Below, piece by piece: positions 18,865 through 27,633 of a DNA stretch of 64,000 nt; positions within the stretch are counted from its first letter, which is position 1; each line of letters starts with the position of its first letter. Made by a program: the position numbers and the translations under genes. Below the pieces are notes generated by a model. The model was not told where the DNA came from. It saw only the letters and a list, made by a program, of their open reading frames with translations, and made no database searches. The stretch comes from Pseudoxanthomonas sp. PXM01 (GTDB lineage Bacteria > Pseudomonadota > Gammaproteobacteria > Xanthomonadales > Xanthomonadaceae): the NCBI RefSeq assembly GCF_014851815.1, contig NZ_JACVAJ010000003.1, positions 186,001 through 250,000 on the forward strand, written 5' to 3'.

Positions 18865-20178
18865 TCAGCGTTGCAGCGCCGCGATCGAGGCGTCCTGCGC
18901 CTGCGCGTACAGCGCGAACGGGTCGTGGATGGTCTTGCCCAGAGCCGCTTCGAAGGCCTCCTGGTTGGCGTGCGCGTCGTAGGCGCGCTGTTCGCCGCCG
19001 CCCAGGTTGGACTGGAAGATGCCCGCGGCGCTGACCGGCAGGAAGTCCTCGTAGACGATGGGGTCGACGACGGCGTGGCCGGCATCGACCAGGGCGTCGG
19101 GCGTCATCGCCGCGCGCTCGGCCGCCGGCAAGGCCGCGCCGCTCTCCGTCAGGCGATAGCGGAAGTAGCCCAGGCCCTCGCGACGCAGCGTCGCTTCGTC
19201 GTCCGGGAAGGCCGCGAACGCCGCCGCCAGCCGCTGCGGGTAGTCCGCCGACGTGTTGCCCGCACCGCCCGCCTGTCGCACCTCCGCCAGCAGGCGGTCG
19301 TACAGATCGCGGCCGGCCGGCGTCAGCGCCAGGCCGCGCTGTTCGATCTCGCCGAAGCGCGCGCTGTGGCTGCCGGGCACCAGCGTGCCGGTGGCATCGG
19401 GGAAGGCGACTTCCTCTTCCAGCGCCTTGAAGCTGGTCTGCCGGAGCAGGATCGGCACCGCGCGGCGCGGCGGGCCTTCGATCTGCGCCTTGGCCTGGAT
19501 GCCGCGCGCCAGCATCGCCGCCTGCGCGGCATCGATGTCCAGCGTGCGCGGAGTCAGGTGATTGATGTGCGGGCCGCGGAAGCTGACCACGTCGGCGACC
19601 AGGCGGTGCAGGCCGAGCAGCGCGCGGTACGTCTCCAGCGCGACCGTGGCATCGCCGTGCCAGCGGAAGGTCTCCAGCACCTCGGCGACGAAGCGCTGCG
19701 CATCCACCTCGTTCAATCCGCCATCGCGTTCGGCCTGGTCCACCAGCGCCCGCGCGCCGGCGGTGAAGATGTCGCGCCTGGCGAGGATCGCTTCCGCTTC
19801 CGCACGCAGCGCGGCATCGGCGATCAGTTCCAGCCGCAGCAGCGAAGTGAAGATGCGGAACGGGTTGGCGGCCAGTGCGGCTTCCGTCAGCGGGCGGAAC
19901 GCCGTCGCGTGCACCGGCACGCCGGCGACGGTCAGGTCGTAATAGCCGACCGGGTGCATGCCCATCAGCGCGAACACGCGACCCAGCATCGCCAGCTCGG
20001 CTGGCGTGCCGACGCGGATGGCGCCATGGCGCTCCAAGTCCAGCCGTTCCGTTTCCGCGTTGCGCGCCAGTCGTGCCGCCAACGCGGGATCACGCTGCAG
20101 GGTCGCGTCGTTGATCTCGCCGACCAGCTCGATCAGGTCGCCGTACAGCGGCACCTCGGTGCGGTACATGTCGGACAT
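18865..20178 (-). CDS. hglS: 2-oxoadipate dioxygenase/decarboxylase, HglS/YdcJ (DUF1338) family
   Basis: The family is an Fe(II)-dependent VOC-fold enzyme converting 2-oxoadipate to D-2-hydroxyglutarate in D-lysine breakdown. The 437-residue frame from ATG 20178 includes AIRVG (R55), H75 (MGMHPVGYYDL) and the H204/H207 motif GPHINHLTPRTLDID. The normal N-terminus of the family is about 17 residues longer. Those codons exist just upstream in frame (from ATG 20229, MTAFVTPDRIRSLFA) but are followed by TAG at 20182-20184 and then GCC-ATG. The simplest reading is a CAG-to-TAG change (family sequences have Gln near this point, from memory), with possible reinitiation at ATG 20178. Activity is therefore uncertain. 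Confidence 0.88.
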   Translation of the reverse strand: MSDMYRTEVPLYGDLIELVGEINDATLQRDPALAARLARNAETERLDLERHGAIRVGTPAELAMLGRVFALMGMHPVGYYDLTVAGVPVHATAFRPLTEAALAANPFRIFTSLLRLELIADAALRAEAEAILARRDIFTAGARALVDQAERDGGLNEVDAQRFVAEVLETFRWHGDATVALETYRALLGLHRLVADVVSFRGPHINHLTPRTLDIDAAQAAMLARGIQAKAQIEGPPRRAVPILLRQTSFKALEEEVAFPDATGTLVPGSHSARFGEIEQRGLALTPAGRDLYDRLLAEVRQAGGAGNTSADYPQRLAAAFAAFPDDEATLRREGLGYFRYRLTESGAALPAAERAAMTPDALVDAGHAVVDPIVYEDFLPVSAAGIFQSNLGGGEQRAYDAHANQEAFEAALGKTIHDPFALYAQAQDASIAALQR

Positions 20179-20181
20179 GGC

Positions 20182-20229
20182 CTAGGCAAACAGGCTGCGG
20201 ATGCGGTCGGGCGTAACGAAGGCGGTCAT
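20182..20229 (-). pseudogene. detached N-terminal 15 codons of hglS ending in amber stop
   Basis: ATG at 20229 opens a 15-codon frame (MTAFVTPDRIRSLFA) ending TAG, one codon before and in the same frame as the hglS ATG. Its sequence looks like the HglS/YdcJ N-terminal helix, so this is the broken 5' end of that gene rather than an independent peptide gene, unless it works as a translated leader. Confidence 0.65.
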
Positions 20230-20364
20230 GGGGGTCGGCAGGCAGGCGGCGTGGGGCCGCCGGGGGTGCGTATTGTCGCCGTCTGCGCAGACGCGGGCCA
20301 GCCGGTGGGTCGGGCGTCGTCAACCCGGCCGGGGATGGCGCGTTGTCCCGTCCGAGGTGACCCC

Positions 20365-21279
20365 ATGACGCCGACCCTGCTGTTCCGCACCGGCCTGCTG
20401 GCCTGCGTGCTGCTCGCCACGCTGCCGCCGTTGGCCGCACAGACCTTCCGCGAACGCCTGCAGGACAGGCGCGAGGCTTCGCGCCAGCCGGCCGCGCGCG
20501 CGCCCACGCTGCCCGCCGGCGCACGTGCGATCCGCGATGTCGCCTATGGCGATGATCCGCGGCAGCGCTTCGACGTCTACCTGCCGGCACAGCCGAAGAA
20601 CGCGCCAATCCTGCTGTTCGTCCACGGCGGCGGCTGGGCCAACGGCAACAAGGACAACCCGGGCGTGGTCGAGAACAAGGCCGCGTACTGGCTGCCGAAG
20701 GGTTACATCCTGGTCTCCACCAACTACCGCCTGCGGCCGGACACCGCCCCGCTCGACCAGGCGCGCGATATCGCCCGCGCGCTGGCGACGGTGCAGAAGC
20801 GCGCACCCGAGTGGAACGGCGATGCCTCGCGCGTACTGTTGATGGGTCATTCCGCCGGCGCGCATCTCGCCGCGCTGGTCGGTGCGTCGTCCACGCTGTG
20901 GCGCGAGGCCGGCGCGACGAAGCCGCGTGGCGTGGTGTCGCTGGACAGCGGTGCGCTCGACGTCCCGCAGACCATGCAGCGCCCGCCGCTACCCGGCGTC
21001 TACCAGCGTGCATTCGGCAAAGACCGCAACGACTGGATCGCCGCTTCGCCTTACCACCAGCTCACCCGCGACGCGGTGCCGATGCTGTTCGTCTGCTCCT
21101 CGCGGCGCAAGGACGCCTGCCCGCAGGGACGGGCGATGGCCGAGAAGGCGAAGACGCTGAGTGTGGCGATGGACGTGCTGCCCGAGGACCTGTCGCATGG
21201 CGAGGTGAATCGCACTCTCGGGTTGCCGTCGGCGTATACCGAGGCGGTAGATGCGTTCGTGCAGCGTCAGCTGAAGTAG
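20365..21279 (+). CDS. exported alpha/beta-hydrolase (HSL/carboxylesterase-like)
   Basis: A 304-residue protein with a signal peptide (cleavage near AAQ, residue 26) and an esterase/lipase domain. The oxyanion motif HGGGW (residues 87-91), nucleophile S163 in GHSAGAH and a likely catalytic His in LSHGEVN are visible; a plausible acid residue lies in the last third. The family hydrolyses short-chain esters. ATG 20365 follows a GAGGTGA ribosome-binding site. It is monocistronic and followed by a REP pair. Confidence 0.87.
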   Translation: MTPTLLFRTGLLACVLLATLPPLAAQTFRERLQDRREASRQPAARAPTLPAGARAIRDVAYGDDPRQRFDVYLPAQPKNAPILLFVHGGGWANGNKDNPGVVENKAAYWLPKGYILVSTNYRLRPDTAPLDQARDIARALATVQKRAPEWNGDASRVLLMGHSAGAHLAALVGASSTLWREAGATKPRGVVSLDSGALDVPQTMQRPPLPGVYQRAFGKDRNDWIAASPYHQLTRDAVPMLFVCSSRRKDACPQGRAMAEKAKTLSVAMDVLPEDLSHGEVNRTLGLPSAYTEAVDAFVQRQLK

Positions 21280-21288
21280 CACTCGGCG

Positions 21289-21353
21289 TGGGAGCGACGT
21301 AAGTCGCGATGGGGCTTTACCGATCGCCGATCGCGACTTACGTCGCTCCCACA
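21289..21353. repeat. inverted pair of GTGGGAGCGACGTAAGTCGCG REP elements
   Basis: Two inverted copies of the same palindrome family as at 11135 and 13395, here only about 20 bp apart (21289-21310 and 21329-21353), lying between convergent genes. A CCCTCTCTCCC-rich stretch follows at 21370-21395. Confidence 0.85.
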
Positions 21354-21409
21354 AGAACCCCACATCGCGCTCCCCCTCTCTCCCGCGGCGGGGGAGGGTG
21401 GGCAACGCC

Positions 21410-22081
21410 TCAGCGCGTGATCCGCACCGCCCCCAGCGCTTCCTGCAAACGCGCACGCGCGGTCGCTTCGTCGAACGGTGGCGTGGCCGGCGGGTCGTAG
21501 ACCTCCGGGCGCGTGCCGGCGACCAGCAGGTCGATGGCGATGCAGCGTTCGTTGCGCACATGGCGGTAGGCGTCGACCGACTGGTAGTGGCTCATCGCCG
21601 CGTCGCCGACGCGGAAGTGGGTGAACGGCTGGCCATCGATGCGGACTTCGTCCGGCGCTTCCGTCGTCGCGCCTTCCGGCGGATCCAGGCATGTCACCAC
21701 CGCATGGCTGTCGGTGCTGGTACCGATGCGCAGCTCGGCGGCGGTGATCTTGTCCGAGCCGTCCAGCACCAGCGCGACCAGTGGTTCGCCGCGCATGTCG
21801 GGTTCGGCAAACGTCTTCCATGCGCCGGCGGACAGGTAGTCGCGGGTGAGGTCGCGCTTCAGCGTGAAGCCTGCCGTCGGCGCGAGCGCAAGGCCGATCT
21901 CGTCATCCGAGAACTGGAATTGCGGCGCTTCGCGTCCGGTGACGGGTGGCGCGGGATCGGCGATCTCCGCCGCGTTCCGCGTGGCGGCTTCGACGTCTTC
22001 CTGCTCCGGTGCGCGCTCGCAGCCGGCGAACAGGGCTGCTGCGAGGATGGCGAACAGCGGAATCCGGACGATGGGTTTCAT
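21410..22081 (-). CDS. putative lipoprotein, unknown function
   Basis: 223 residues with a lipobox signal (FAILAAALFAGC, lipidated Cys at 21), an acidic linker and a single globular region. ATG 22081 is preceded by AGGAG. No family was recognised with confidence; the mid-region resembles small periplasmic proteins of Xanthomonadaceae. It could form a unit with the exported protein upstream, 75 bp away on the same strand. Confidence 0.75.
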   Translation of the reverse strand: MKPIVRIPLFAILAAALFAGCERAPEQEDVEAATRNAAEIADPAPPVTGREAPQFQFSDDEIGLALAPTAGFTLKRDLTRDYLSAGAWKTFAEPDMRGEPLVALVLDGSDKITAAELRIGTSTDSHAVVTCLDPPEGATTEAPDEVRIDGQPFTHFRVGDAAMSHYQSVDAYRHVRNERCIAIDLLVAGTRPEVYDPPATPPFDEATARARLQEALGAVRITR

Positions 22082-22156
22082 GGCGGGCTCCTCCGCGACG
22101 GTTGCCTGGAGTCTGGCAAACCGCACGTGAAGCGGTTGCGTGAGCGCCCTATGCCG

Positions 22157-22723
22157 TCAGCGACCCGGTCCACCCGCCTGGTTGCCGGGCGGTGGAGGCG
22201 GAGGCGGCGTCCCGTCGGTACGGCCGGCAATCCACGCCGGGGGATAGCTGTCCGGGAGCGGCTTTACGCCGTAGAGGGCCTGGATGACCGGAAGGATCTC
22301 CGGACGGCGCAAGTTCTCCTTCGGGTTGCGAGGGTCGTAGAAGCCGTCGAGGTCCAGCAGGGACGCATCCGCCGGCGCCAGTGCGATCGTGTCGCCCTTC
22401 GCATCGGTGGCGATCAGGTAATGGTGTCCAACCACCAGACTGAGTCCGCCACACCAGGTGCTGTGGAACGTCAGGTGTCTGTAACGCGATGCGTCGCCGA
22501 AGAGGTGCTGCACGGGCGTGATCTTTCCTTCCGCCCATACCCTGCGGGCCGTCGAGCCCGCCTCGCGATAGCGGGTTTCGTCGAGGCGGAAGACGAACAC
22601 CGCCGTGGCGCGCTTGAGCGCGGACCGGAACGTCGGAGGCTCGGGGTAAGAGCAGGCATGCACCGCCATCGGGACGCACGCAAGCGAGATTCCCCACAGG
22701 ATGCCCGCGGTCCACCGGATCAT
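22157..22723 (-). CDS. exported protein with NTR/TIMP-like features and poly-Pro tail
   Basis: 188 residues: a signal peptide ending MAVHA, an N-terminal Cys immediately after cleavage (ACSYPEPP), then alternating beta strands with HSTWCGGLSLVVGHHYLIA. This order (free N-terminal Cys, VFVFRLDET strand, later Cys-Gly before an H/Y-L strand) resembles NTR/TIMP-like bacterial domains. A run of seven prolines precedes the C-terminus. Function unknown. It ends a same-strand set running from 25356 down. Confidence 0.72.
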   Translation of the reverse strand: MIRWTAGILWGISLACVPMAVHACSYPEPPTFRSALKRATAVFVFRLDETRYREAGSTARRVWAEGKITPVQHLFGDASRYRHLTFHSTWCGGLSLVVGHHYLIATDAKGDTIALAPADASLLDLDGFYDPRNPKENLRRPEILPVIQALYGVKPLPDSYPPAWIAGRTDGTPPPPPPPGNQAGGPGR

Positions 22724-22749
22724 GGCGTCGCCCTCCGTATCGCTGTCGA

Positions 22750-23541
22750 CTATCGTCGCTGCGATGACGTGACGTCAATCGAGGGGAGCCGCGCTGCGAG
22801 ACGGGGAAGCGCTTCGGCCGCCGTCGCACGCCAGACATGGTCGGCCTCCGCCGACAACGCCGTCGGTTCCGGATTTATCTCCACCACGGTTGCGCCATGA
22901 CGACGCGCCAGCGCGGGCAGACCGGCAGCCGGATAGACCAGCCCGGACGTACCCACCACCAGCATCAGCGCGCAGCGCGTGGCGGCTTCGGTCGCGGCGT
23001 CCCACGCATCGTCCGGCAGCGCTTCGCCGAACCACACCACGCCGGGACGGATGCGATCACCGCACGCATCGCAACGCATCGGTTCGACCCGCGGCAGACC
23101 GTCCACGTAATCGTCGAGCGGACCATCGTGCGCGCGGCTGCAGGCGAAGCAGCGCAGTGCGAACAGGCTGCCGTGCACGTGCGCATCGACCGCGCTGCCG
23201 GCGCGTTCGTGCAGGTCGTCGACGTTCTGGGTGACCAGCGACAGCGATACGCGCTGCGCGAGGTCCGCCAGCGCACGATGACCGGCGTTCGGTTGCGCGT
23301 CGCGAACCAGCTGCATGCGCCAGCGGTACCAGCCCCAGACCAGCGCGGGATCCTCGCGCCATGCCTCGGCCGTCGCCAGCCGCATCGGGTCGAAGCGCGA
23401 CCACAGGCTGTCGTGGGTGCCGCGGAAGGTGGGAATGCCGCTCTCGGCCGACATGCCGGCGCCGGTCAGCACGCAGAGGCGGCCGCCGCTTGCGATCGTC
23501 CGCTGCAGCACGTCGGCGATCGCGGCGGGCACGGTGTCCAC
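22750..23541 (-). CDS. cobB: NAD-dependent protein deacylase, sirtuin (Sir2) family
   Basis: Sirtuins remove acyl groups from lysines using NAD, giving nicotinamide and O-acyl-ADP-ribose. The 263-residue protein has all core motifs: GAGMSAESGIPTFRG (about residues 27-41), TQNVDDLHERAG, the catalytic His in VHGSLF, two zinc Cys pairs (CFAC and CDAC), VVWFGE and GTSGLVYPA. It starts with GTG at 23541, only 4 bases after the zapE stop, so the two are translationally coupled. The pncA product at 9913 would consume the nicotinamide released; any link is inference. Confidence 0.93.
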   Translation of the reverse strand: MDTVPAAIADVLQRTIASGGRLCVLTGAGMSAESGIPTFRGTHDSLWSRFDPMRLATAEAWREDPALVWGWYRWRMQLVRDAQPNAGHRALADLAQRVSLSLVTQNVDDLHERAGSAVDAHVHGSLFALRCFACSRAHDGPLDDYVDGLPRVEPMRCDACGDRIRPGVVWFGEALPDDAWDAATEAATRCALMLVVGTSGLVYPAAGLPALARRHGATVVEINPEPTALSAEADHVWRATAAEALPRLAARLPSIDVTSSQRR

Positions 23542-23545
23542 GCGC

Positions 23546-24697
23546 TCAGGCCTTGTGCGGCGTGGCCAGGTATTCGGCGCTCTGCATCTCGATCAGGCGC
23601 GAGGCCGTACGTTCGAACGCGCCCTGCAGTCGCGTGCCGGTATACAGCGCGGTCGGCGCGGCGGCCGACGTGCAGACCAGGTTGACGTGGCGGTCGTAGA
23701 GCTCGTCGATCAGGTTGACGAAGCGCCGCGCGGCATCCTCGTTCATGCGGTCGAAGGTCGGGATGCCACCCAGCAGCACCGTGTTGAACTCGTGCGCGAT
23801 CTCGATGTAGTCCGTCGTACCCCGCGGGCCTTCGCACAACGCGGCGAAATCGAACCAGGCGATGCTCTTGCCGCGGCCACGCACGGGAATCTTGCGGCTG
23901 TCGATCTCGATGTTGCCCGCATGCGCCGCTTCGCCGCCGGTCAGTTCGCACCAGCGCGAGGCCAGCCAACGGTCGGATTCGCCATCCAGCGGCGTGCGGT
24001 AGACCGGCGAACGCGTCAGGGCGCGCAGGCGGTAGTCCTCCTGCCCGTCCGAGCGCAGCACCACGCAATGCTGCTGCAGCAGGTCGATGGCCGGCAGGAA
24101 GCCCGCGCGCTGCAGGCCGTCCTTGTACAGGTTCTCCGGCGCGGTGTTCGATGTCGTCACCAGGCTGATGCCTTCGGCGAACATGCGGTCCAGCAGGCGC
24201 GCCAGCAGCATCGCATCGCCGATGTCGGTGACGAAGAACTCGTCCAGCACCAGCACGCGCAGCTTGCCGCGCACCCCGCGCACGATCTTCGCCAGCGGAT
24301 CGCTCTCGCCGGCATGTTCACGCAGGCGTTCGTGCACGCCGCGCATGAAGCGGTGGAAGTGCGTGCGGTACTTGCCGCCGCCTTCGCCATGCGCCTTGTT
24401 CTGCGAGACCGAATACGTCGGCAGCGGCAGGGTGTCGTAGAACAGGTCCACCAGGAAGGTCTTGCCGCGCCCGACCTCGCCCCAGTAGTACAGGCCCTTC
24501 ACCGTTTCCGGTGGTTTGGCAAACAGGCGGCCGAACAGCCCGGTCGATGCCGGCTCCGCCAGCAGTGCGGCGTGGATGCGGTCCAGCTGCGCCAGCGCGG
24601 GATGCTGCGCCGGATCGTCCTGCCATTGCCCCTGCGCCGCGCCGCGCGCGTAGACCTGCGACGGCGTAGGCGCCGTGATGCGTGCGTCGTCCGCCAT
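23546..24697 (-). CDS. zapE: cell division ATPase ZapE (AFG1-like)
   Basis: 383-residue P-loop ATPase of the ZapE/AFG1 family: Walker A GEVGRGKT (73-80), Walker B VLVLDEFFVTD (about 148-158) and the family segment TTSNTAPENLYKDGLQR. In E. coli ZapE associates with FtsZ at the constricting ring under stress. Its ATG (24697-24695) overlaps the stop of the upstream hydrolase (TGATG), and the sirtuin follows after 4 bases, making a three-gene operon. Confidence 0.93.
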   Translation of the reverse strand: MADDARITAPTPSQVYARGAAQGQWQDDPAQHPALAQLDRIHAALLAEPASTGLFGRLFAKPPETVKGLYYWGEVGRGKTFLVDLFYDTLPLPTYSVSQNKAHGEGGGKYRTHFHRFMRGVHERLREHAGESDPLAKIVRGVRGKLRVLVLDEFFVTDIGDAMLLARLLDRMFAEGISLVTTSNTAPENLYKDGLQRAGFLPAIDLLQQHCVVLRSDGQEDYRLRALTRSPVYRTPLDGESDRWLASRWCELTGGEAAHAGNIEIDSRKIPVRGRGKSIAWFDFAALCEGPRGTTDYIEIAHEFNTVLLGGIPTFDRMNEDAARRFVNLIDELYDRHVNLVCTSAAAPTALYTGTRLQGAFERTASRLIEMQSAEYLATPHKA

Positions 24698-25356
24698 CAC
24701 GCCGGCACGTAGCCTTTCATCGCATGCTTGATGGCGCCGCGCAGGTCCATCAGCTTGCGGTGGAAGAAGTGGCTGGTCTCCGGCATGCGGATCAGTTCCG
24801 GCGGCTGCTTCAGCGTATCGATCCAGTCGTACACGGCCTGGGGCTCGACGATCTCGTCCTGCTCGCCCTGGATCACGAGCCACGGGCACGTCGGTGGCGT
24901 GATCGCGGCGAAGTCCCAGCGACCGGCCGGCGGTGCGATCGAGACCAGCGCGTCCGGCTGCAGGTCGGCGCTGGCGCGCAGCGACACGTACGCACCGAAG
25001 CTGAAGCCGGCCAGCCACAGATGCGTGCCGGGACGCTGTTCGCGTACCCACTGCACCACGGCGCGCAGATCGTCGGCCTCGCCGTCGCCGTGGTCGAACA
25101 GGCCATCGGACGCACCGGTGCCGCGGAAGTTGAAGCGCACCGTCACAGCGCCGAGTTCGCGCAGGCTGCGCGCAGCCATCACCACGACCTTGTTGTGCAT
25201 CGTGCCGCCCTCGGTGGGCAGCGGGTGGCAGACCACCGCGGTGACGGGTGCCACCGGTTCGCCGTCTTCCGGCCAGTCGATGTGGGCCTCGAGTGCGCCG
25301 TCGGGGCCCTCGAGGGTGATCGGGCCGGAGGCCGTCGGGAAAGCGGGGTTCGTCAT
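24697..25356 (-). CDS. alpha/beta-hydrolase (CocE/YsfE-like short dienelactone-type fold)
   Basis: 219 residues with the pattern CHPLPTEGGTMHNKVV, FNFRGTGASDG, nucleophile elbow GFSFGAY, acid GEQDEIV and a histidine in ETSHFFHRKL. This small cytoplasmic family is widespread in proteobacteria and of unassigned substrate. It is the first gene of the hydrolase-zapE-sirtuin operon; its promoter would lie at 25357-25485, shared divergently with the transporter. Confidence 0.85.
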   Translation of the reverse strand: MTNPAFPTASGPITLEGPDGALEAHIDWPEDGEPVAPVTAVVCHPLPTEGGTMHNKVVVMAARSLRELGAVTVRFNFRGTGASDGLFDHGDGEADDLRAVVQWVREQRPGTHLWLAGFSFGAYVSLRASADLQPDALVSIAPPAGRWDFAAITPPTCPWLVIQGEQDEIVEPQAVYDWIDTLKQPPELIRMPETSHFFHRKLMDLRGAIKHAMKGYVPA

Positions 25357-25485
25357 GCGGCCATGATAAGCCCTGCGCCACGACGTGTTCCCCACCGCCG
25401 TGGAACGCGCTACCGACGAAAGCCCAAGCGCATCGCGCGGCCGGGTATGCGATCCTGCGGTCCCCACGTCGTATCCCGCTGCACC

Positions 25486-26400
25486 ATGGCATTCGATGCC
25501 TTCGCCCTGATCCTGGCCATGCTGGCGCTCGGCATGGCGTTCGCCCGCCTGCGCGCCTTCCCCGACAACGCGGGCGACGTCATCAACCGCGTCGTGCTGT
25601 ACGTCTGCCTGCCGGCGGCGATGCTGACCTACGTGCCGCGCCTGCGCCTGGACACCTCGTTGATGGGCGTGGTCGTCACGCCGTGGCTGCTGACCGTGGC
25701 CACCGTCGCGCTGGTCGCGCTGGCGACGCGCATGTTCAAGTTCCGTCGCGACGAGCATGCCGTGCTGCTGCTGTGCGTGGCGCTGTGCAACAGCAGCTTC
25801 ATCGGCTACCCGATGGTGCGCGCGCTGCTGGGCGAGCACGCGCTGCCGTACGCCGTGGTCTACGACCAGTTCGGCACCTTCATCCTGCTGTCGACGTTCG
25901 GGCTGTACGTGCTGGCGCGCTACGGCGGCGATGCACCGCCTACGGCGCGCGAGATCGTCCTGCGCATCCTGAAGTTCCCGCCGGTGTGGGCGCTGCTGTT
26001 CGGCCTGACGCTGATGCCGGAGCAGCCGCCAGCGTGGATCGCCTCCGCCCTGCAGAAACTGGCCGATGCCATGTTGCCGCTGGTGATGCTGGCCGTGGGC
26101 CTGACCCTGCAGTTGAAGTTGCCGCGCGACGAGCTGAAGCCGCTCGCGGTCGGCCTGCTGCTGCGCCTGCTGGTGATGCCGGCCCTCGCGGTGCCGCTGT
26201 CGCTCGCGTTCGGCATGCGCGGCGAGATGCTGCAGGCGAACGTGCTGGAGTCTGCCATGCCCACCATGATCACCGCCGCCGCGCTGGCGATCTCGCACCA
26301 ACTCGCCCCGCGCCTGGCCGCCGCGCTGGTCGGCTACGGCATCCTGCTGTCGCTGGTCACGCTGCCGATGTGGGCGTGGGTGGTGCAGCGGTTGGGGTGA
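25486..26400 (+). CDS. AEC-family (auxin efflux carrier-like) transporter
   Basis: 304 residues, about ten hydrophobic segments in two halves of five, with the family motifs LCNSSFIGYPM (about residues 102-112) and ESAMPTMITAAALA (about 256-269). Bacterial AEC proteins are inner-membrane secondary transporters of small organic acids. ATG 25486 is chosen as the first in-frame Met after a stop-free GC-rich leader. Confidence 0.9.
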   Translation: MAFDAFALILAMLALGMAFARLRAFPDNAGDVINRVVLYVCLPAAMLTYVPRLRLDTSLMGVVVTPWLLTVATVALVALATRMFKFRRDEHAVLLLCVALCNSSFIGYPMVRALLGEHALPYAVVYDQFGTFILLSTFGLYVLARYGGDAPPTAREIVLRILKFPPVWALLFGLTLMPEQPPAWIASALQKLADAMLPLVMLAVGLTLQLKLPRDELKPLAVGLLLRLLVMPALAVPLSLAFGMRGEMLQANVLESAMPTMITAAALAISHQLAPRLAAALVGYGILLSLVTLPMWAWVVQRLG

Positions 26401-26471
26401 TACACGCCGAAGTTGGCGCGCGAGACGGCTTCATGCGAACGTGCGACCTCGTTTCCCGACAGGAGTGGGCA

Positions 26472-27623
26472 ATGCGCAAGGCGGGCAGGGTGGGTCTGTG
26501 GCTGACGTTGTTGGCATCCGTATCCGTGTCATTGCCGGCACTCGCGCAGGAGGGTCCGCCACCGGAGGTGCCGGGCCGGGTCGAATCTGATCCGCAGCTC
26601 GCGGCGGCCAGCAAGGCCTGGCATGACGCGTGGCGCGCGAATGTCGAGACGCATCTGCGGTCCGTTGCGGCGCGCGGCACGCCGCGCGATCTGCTCGTCG
26701 CGGGCTGGTTGTGGCCGATGCAGTACGACGAAGCGGGCCGGCCGGCGGCGGCTCCCTGGCAATTGGCGCGCGGATGGATTCAGGCCGCGTACTCGGCCAG
26801 TCGCGGCGACGATCCGCTGGTGGACTGGGCGCTGCTCAACGCCTGCGCAAAGACGGACGCGGGTTGCGACCGCGAGGTGCTGCTGGAGCGCGTGATCGCG
26901 GCCGACCCCGGCAATGCCGAACCGTTGCTCACCCGTTACGCCGATGCCGTCCAGCGTAACGACACCGTGTCGGCCGAGCGGTACTGGCAGGCTGCGACCC
27001 GCGCGACGCGATACCGTTCCCGTGCCAACGAGACGGGCCTGCTGATGGCCGAGACGCTGCGACAGATCCCGATGCCGCCGCTCGATCCTGCCTTGGCAGC
27101 GGCGATCGGCGAGGACTTCATGCTGGGGCGCGCGGCCACGCCGCACGACATGCCCGATGCCGTGGTGATGGCGATGAATGCCGCCATCGCCATTCCGGCC
27201 TTGCATCCCATCACGCAGCGGTGCCGTGCGCAGGTCGGTCGATTGCCGGCCCCCACCCTGTCTGCATGCAAGCGGCTCTACACGCTGCTGGCGGATGACA
27301 CGTCGACGCTGTTGTTCCGCGCCATCTCGCTGCCACGCCTGGTGGAATGGGCCGACACCGATGCCGAGCGCGACGTCGCACGCGAACGCCTGCGCCGTTT
27401 CGCCTGGGTCCACGAAAGCACCATGCAGCTGTACCAGCGTCCGGCGGCTACGCGGCGGATGCCGGAGGACTACATCGACGTGTTCCTGCGCGATGGCGAA
27501 CTGGCTGCCATGCAGCGCCAGTTGGAAGCCAACGGCATCGCCGTCCTGCCGCCCGCGGGTTGGCAGCCGGACGATCCGCAGTACCGCGCGGCGCTCACCG
27601 GAACCCCGGCCGCGACGCGCTGA
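26472..27623 (+). CDS. exported protein of unknown function
   Basis: 383 residues starting at ATG 26472 after an AGGAG site. A clean signal peptide (RVGLWLTLLASVSVSLPALAQ) is followed by a helical, Ala-rich body with Sel1/TPR-like spacing but no clear repeat. The Cys pairs LLNACAKTDAGCDRE and TQRCRAQ...LSACKRL may form periplasmic disulfides. Its end lies 10 bp from the convergent yczR stop. Confidence 0.8.
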   Translation: MRKAGRVGLWLTLLASVSVSLPALAQEGPPPEVPGRVESDPQLAAASKAWHDAWRANVETHLRSVAARGTPRDLLVAGWLWPMQYDEAGRPAAAPWQLARGWIQAAYSASRGDDPLVDWALLNACAKTDAGCDREVLLERVIAADPGNAEPLLTRYADAVQRNDTVSAERYWQAATRATRYRSRANETGLLMAETLRQIPMPPLDPALAAAIGEDFMLGRAATPHDMPDAVVMAMNAAIAIPALHPITQRCRAQVGRLPAPTLSACKRLYTLLADDTSTLLFRAISLPRLVEWADTDAERDVARERLRRFAWVHESTMQLYQRPAATRRMPEDYIDVFLRDGELAAMQRQLEANGIAVLPPAGWQPDDPQYRAALTGTPAATR

Positions 27624-27633
27624 CGGGTCACCG

